From Alloalcanivorax marinus (lineage in GTDB: Bacteria; Pseudomonadota; Gammaproteobacteria; Pseudomonadales; Alcanivoracaceae): a stretch of DNA of 64,000 nt. This document shows positions 62,136 to 64,000 of the stretch, piece after piece. The translations under genes and the position numbers were made by a program. Below the pieces are notes generated by a model that saw only the letters and a program-made list of their open reading frames with translations, had not been told where the DNA came from and did not search any database. The DNA lies in assembly GCF_016785095.1 (NCBI RefSeq), contig NZ_JAEKJB010000011.1, positions 186,001 to 250,000 of the forward strand. Direction: 5' to 3'. Within the stretch, counting starts at the first letter, position 1. Each line of letters opens with the position of its first letter.

Positions 62136-63080
62136 GTGAGCACAACAAAGGTGAGCGTAACATTGAAAAAGACACTGGTGCGTCTGGTCGAGCGCGCCGC
62201 GACGGAAGAGGGATTCAACCCGACACCGATCCCCAATGTGTCCTGCTACCGGATTTCCCGGCCCAACACCCAAATGCCGGCGGTATACCAGCCTTGCCTG
62301 TGCGTCATAGTGCAGGGCCGCAAGAACGTGATGCTCGGCAAGCAGCGTGTCTCGTACGGTGAGTTGGAGTTTCTGGTGGCTTCGGTGCACCTGCCGGTGA
62401 TTGGCATTGTGGAGGAGGCTACGGAAGAGCGCCCCTATTTCGTGATCCAGATCGATATTGATGGGCAGCGAATCTCCGAGCTGCTCCCGCTTATGCCGTC
62501 ATCCGCTGTCGCTCATAAGCAGTCCGGGAACGCTCTGTTCATCGGTCAGCTGGATCGTGCCATGGGCGACAGCTTGCTGCGCCTGCTGGGATTGATCGAG
62601 GTGCCCGAGGATATTCCCGTGCTGGGTGAGTTTCTGGTGCGCGAGATGCATTACCGCATGTTACGCAGCGAGCACGGCCCTCGGATCGCGCAGATATCCC
62701 TCACCGGTACACCGACACAGCGAATCTCCACCATCATAGAGAAACTGCGCAGGGACTATCATCGGCCGATATCCGTGGAAGAACTGGCGCGCCTGGCCGG
62801 GATGAGCGTTTCCACTTTTCATGTGCATTTCAAAGCCGTCACCAGTATGAGCCCGCTGCAGTTCCAGAAATCCGTCAGGCTGGTGGAGGCACGTAGCCTG
62901 ATGCTGTCCCGACAATTGGACGCCGCAAGCACCGCCTATCGAGTGGGGTACGAGAGCCCCTCCCAGTTCAGTCGGGAATACGCCCGCATGTTTGGCAACC
63001 CTCCAGTGAGGGACATCGCGCGAATGCGGCGGAGTAACACTACGAACGACCAGGAGAGCGGAGGTGTTGGTGGCATATGA
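62136..63080 (+). CDS. AraC-family transcriptional regulator
   Basis: 314 residues from GTG 62,136. The N-terminal AraC_N-type cupin domain (PAVYQPCLCVIVQGRKNVML) is followed by two C-terminal helix-turn-helix motifs (SVEELARLAGMSVSTFHVHF and AASTAYRVGYESPSQFSREYARMFG). It is divergent from the SDR gene, its likely target. Confidence 0.92.
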   Translation: MSTTKVSVTLKKTLVRLVERAATEEGFNPTPIPNVSCYRISRPNTQMPAVYQPCLCVIVQGRKNVMLGKQRVSYGELEFLVASVHLPVIGIVEEATEERPYFVIQIDIDGQRISELLPLMPSSAVAHKQSGNALFIGQLDRAMGDSLLRLLGLIEVPEDIPVLGEFLVREMHYRMLRSEHGPRIAQISLTGTPTQRISTIIEKLRRDYHRPISVEELARLAGMSVSTFHVHFKAVTSMSPLQFQKSVRLVEARSLMLSRQLDAASTAYRVGYESPSQFSREYARMFGNPPVRDIARMRRSNTTNDQESGGVGGI

Positions 63081-63117
63081 AAATGGATGCCGTCATCGGT
63101 TCGATCGGAGAGTCCCA

Positions 63118-63459
63118 ATGTTTGGTGAATCGAAAAAGAACAGCGTGACGCTGCGGGAAGAGCACCGCCCGGGCGACTACCGTTTCCTCGGTGTCACACG
63201 CCAGAAGAACGGCGACCTGGTCTTCGAGGGCCAGGACCTGGGCCAGGGCGTTCGCGACGCCTTCGGCTGCGCTGAGTATGAGTGGCGCTGGACCATCAAG
63301 GCACAGGATGTGGAGACGCTGCGCCAGGCGCTTGGCCACCGTGGCGATCCTCTTGCACTACTCAAGAAACATTTCAGCGGCGACGCCGCGGCCGGTCTCC
63401 AGGGCTTTCTTGAGGAGCATGGGGTTCCGTTCGAATCCTACAGCCGCATTGGTGATTAG
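63118..63459 (+). CDS. Uncharacterised protein
   Basis: 113 residues. LREEHRPGDYRFLGVTRQKN and DLVFEGQDLGQGV are seen, with a helical C-terminal part. No known function. ATG 63,118 begins 35 bases after the AraC stop. Small soluble protein. Confidence 0.7.
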   Translation: MFGESKKNSVTLREEHRPGDYRFLGVTRQKNGDLVFEGQDLGQGVRDAFGCAEYEWRWTIKAQDVETLRQALGHRGDPLALLKKHFSGDAAAGLQGFLEEHGVPFESYSRIGD

Positions 63460-63542
63460 GTCCTTGCAAGGCCGGCTTGAGGCCGTTGATTCGGGTTGTC
63501 AAAATCCGGCGCGTATCCTTGCCACTGACAGGAGAAAGCCTG

Positions 63543-63773
63543 ATGGAAATTGATGAGGAGAAAGTCGATCAGGCCGTTCTGGCGTTGCTGCATCTGACGC
63601 TGCACGACGGTGACCGAGCCTGGAAGTCCTTTGATTGGGATGCCATGAACAGGCTTCATGAAAAGGGCTTGATTTGTAATCCGGTCGGGAAAGCGAAATC
63701 AGTCTTGCTGACCGAGGAAGGTTTGAAGGAATCTGAGCGGCGTTTTCGGGAGCTGTTTGGCCGGGACGGATAG
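63543..63773 (+). CDS. DUF6429-like small protein
   Basis: 76 residues. EKVDQAVLALLHLTLHDGDRAWKSFDWDAMNRLHEKG followed in two steps by KGLICNPVGKAKSVLLTEEG resembles the DUF6429 family. AGGAGAAAG precedes the ATG. The role is unknown. Confidence 0.75.
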   Translation: MEIDEEKVDQAVLALLHLTLHDGDRAWKSFDWDAMNRLHEKGLICNPVGKAKSVLLTEEGLKESERRFRELFGRDG

Positions 63774-63798
63774 GCAAGTGACATCCGAGGTCAATAAG

Positions 63799-63814
63799 AG
63801 TACATTTTAATGTA
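63799..63814. promoter_or_regulatory. Operator palindrome before the Phd-like gene
   Basis: GTACATTTTAATGTAC, a perfect palindrome, with a further GTAATTGTGTAC next to it, 25 bases before the antitoxin start. Fits Phd/YefM autoregulation. Confidence 0.55.
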
Positions 63815-63838
63815 CGTAATTGTGTACGGGAAAGTGCC

Positions 63839-64000
63839 ATGCCGCGAGTCCGAGTTGATGAAGACATCCGCCCTCTGTCCGAATTCCGGGCTGGGGTGGC
63901 CACCTTTGTGAGACACATCCACGAGACCCGGCGCCCCATGGTGCTCACCCAGCGCGGGCGTGGCGTGGCGGTGTTGGTGGACGTTCATGAGTATGAGCGA
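63839..64000 (+). CDS. Phd/YefM-family antitoxin (3' end outside window)
   Basis: 54 codons are visible from ATG 63,839. RPLSEFRAGVATFVRHIHET, then RPMVLTQRGRGVAVLVDVHEYE, matches the Phd/YefM DNA-binding domain. A toxin gene may follow beyond the window. Confidence 0.85.
   Translation, partial: MPRVRVDEDIRPLSEFRAGVATFVRHIHETRRPMVLTQRGRGVAVLVDVHEYER

Overview
The window looks like the chromosome of a high-GC gammaproteobacterium, probably an Alcanivorax/Alloalcanivorax-like member of the Oceanospirillales. This is inferred from gene content: a split glycine decarboxylase gcvPA/gcvPB, the zapA-6S RNA-fthC block, the UPF0149-pepP-ubiH-ubiI block, a FadL-like porin next to a large Ig-like lipoprotein, and many REP-type hairpins. 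The genus is not proven from the sequence.

Bases 1-40,600 are mostly core chromosome. In order they hold the 3' part of a class II fructose-bisphosphate aldolase, a TetR regulator, small secreted repeat proteins, a lipase-like hydrolase, a giant Ig-like lipoprotein (-), rpiA (-), ilvA (+), and fthC/6S RNA/zapA/zapB-like (-). Next come UPF0149-pepP-ubiH-ubiI (+), an NAD-dependent molybdenum formate dehydrogenase operon fdsGBAD (-) with a divergent ModE-like regulator, and an OFA-family (oxalate/formate type) transporter. A FadL-like porin plus a second giant Ig-like lipoprotein follow, then an ECF sigma/FecR/TonB receptor/PepSY iron-uptake locus (-), and finally the glycine cleavage operon gcvT-gcvH-gcvPA-gcvPB (+).

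Bases 40,600-53,150 are an accessory island inserted directly behind gcvPB. Its left half (to about 47.7 kb) is a string of cargo modules separated by three partial, decayed copies of the 3' end of gcvPB. Two of these copies also carry the gcvPB terminator and a short shared tail. The cargo is lower in GC and consists of a coiled-coil membrane protein, a NYN-domain nuclease, small basic proteins, lipoproteins and small membrane proteins. Its right half (about 47.9-52.6 kb) is an integron-type cassette array without an integrase. It has three attC-like sites, each following a cassette: an unknown 557-residue protein, a two-gene CBASS defence operon (CD-NTase plus Cap15-like 2TM beta-barrel effector), and a protein with a HEPN-like C-terminal motif. 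A SymE-like toxin gene closes the island.

Bases 53,150-64,000 return to high-GC DNA. They contain a second sigma/FecR/TonB receptor/PepSY locus (-) with a Fur-box-like site, then a patchy region of toxin-antitoxin genes and remnants (an addiction-module antitoxin, BrnTA, a fused RHH/ParE remnant, a Phd antitoxin cut by the window end), DUF1294, GAF, SDR, AraC and small unknown genes.

The most interesting part is the island. Two different accretion mechanisms appear to have worked side by side: repeated recombination at the gcvPB 3' end, and attC-mediated cassette capture. The cargo is at least partly anti-phage defence.
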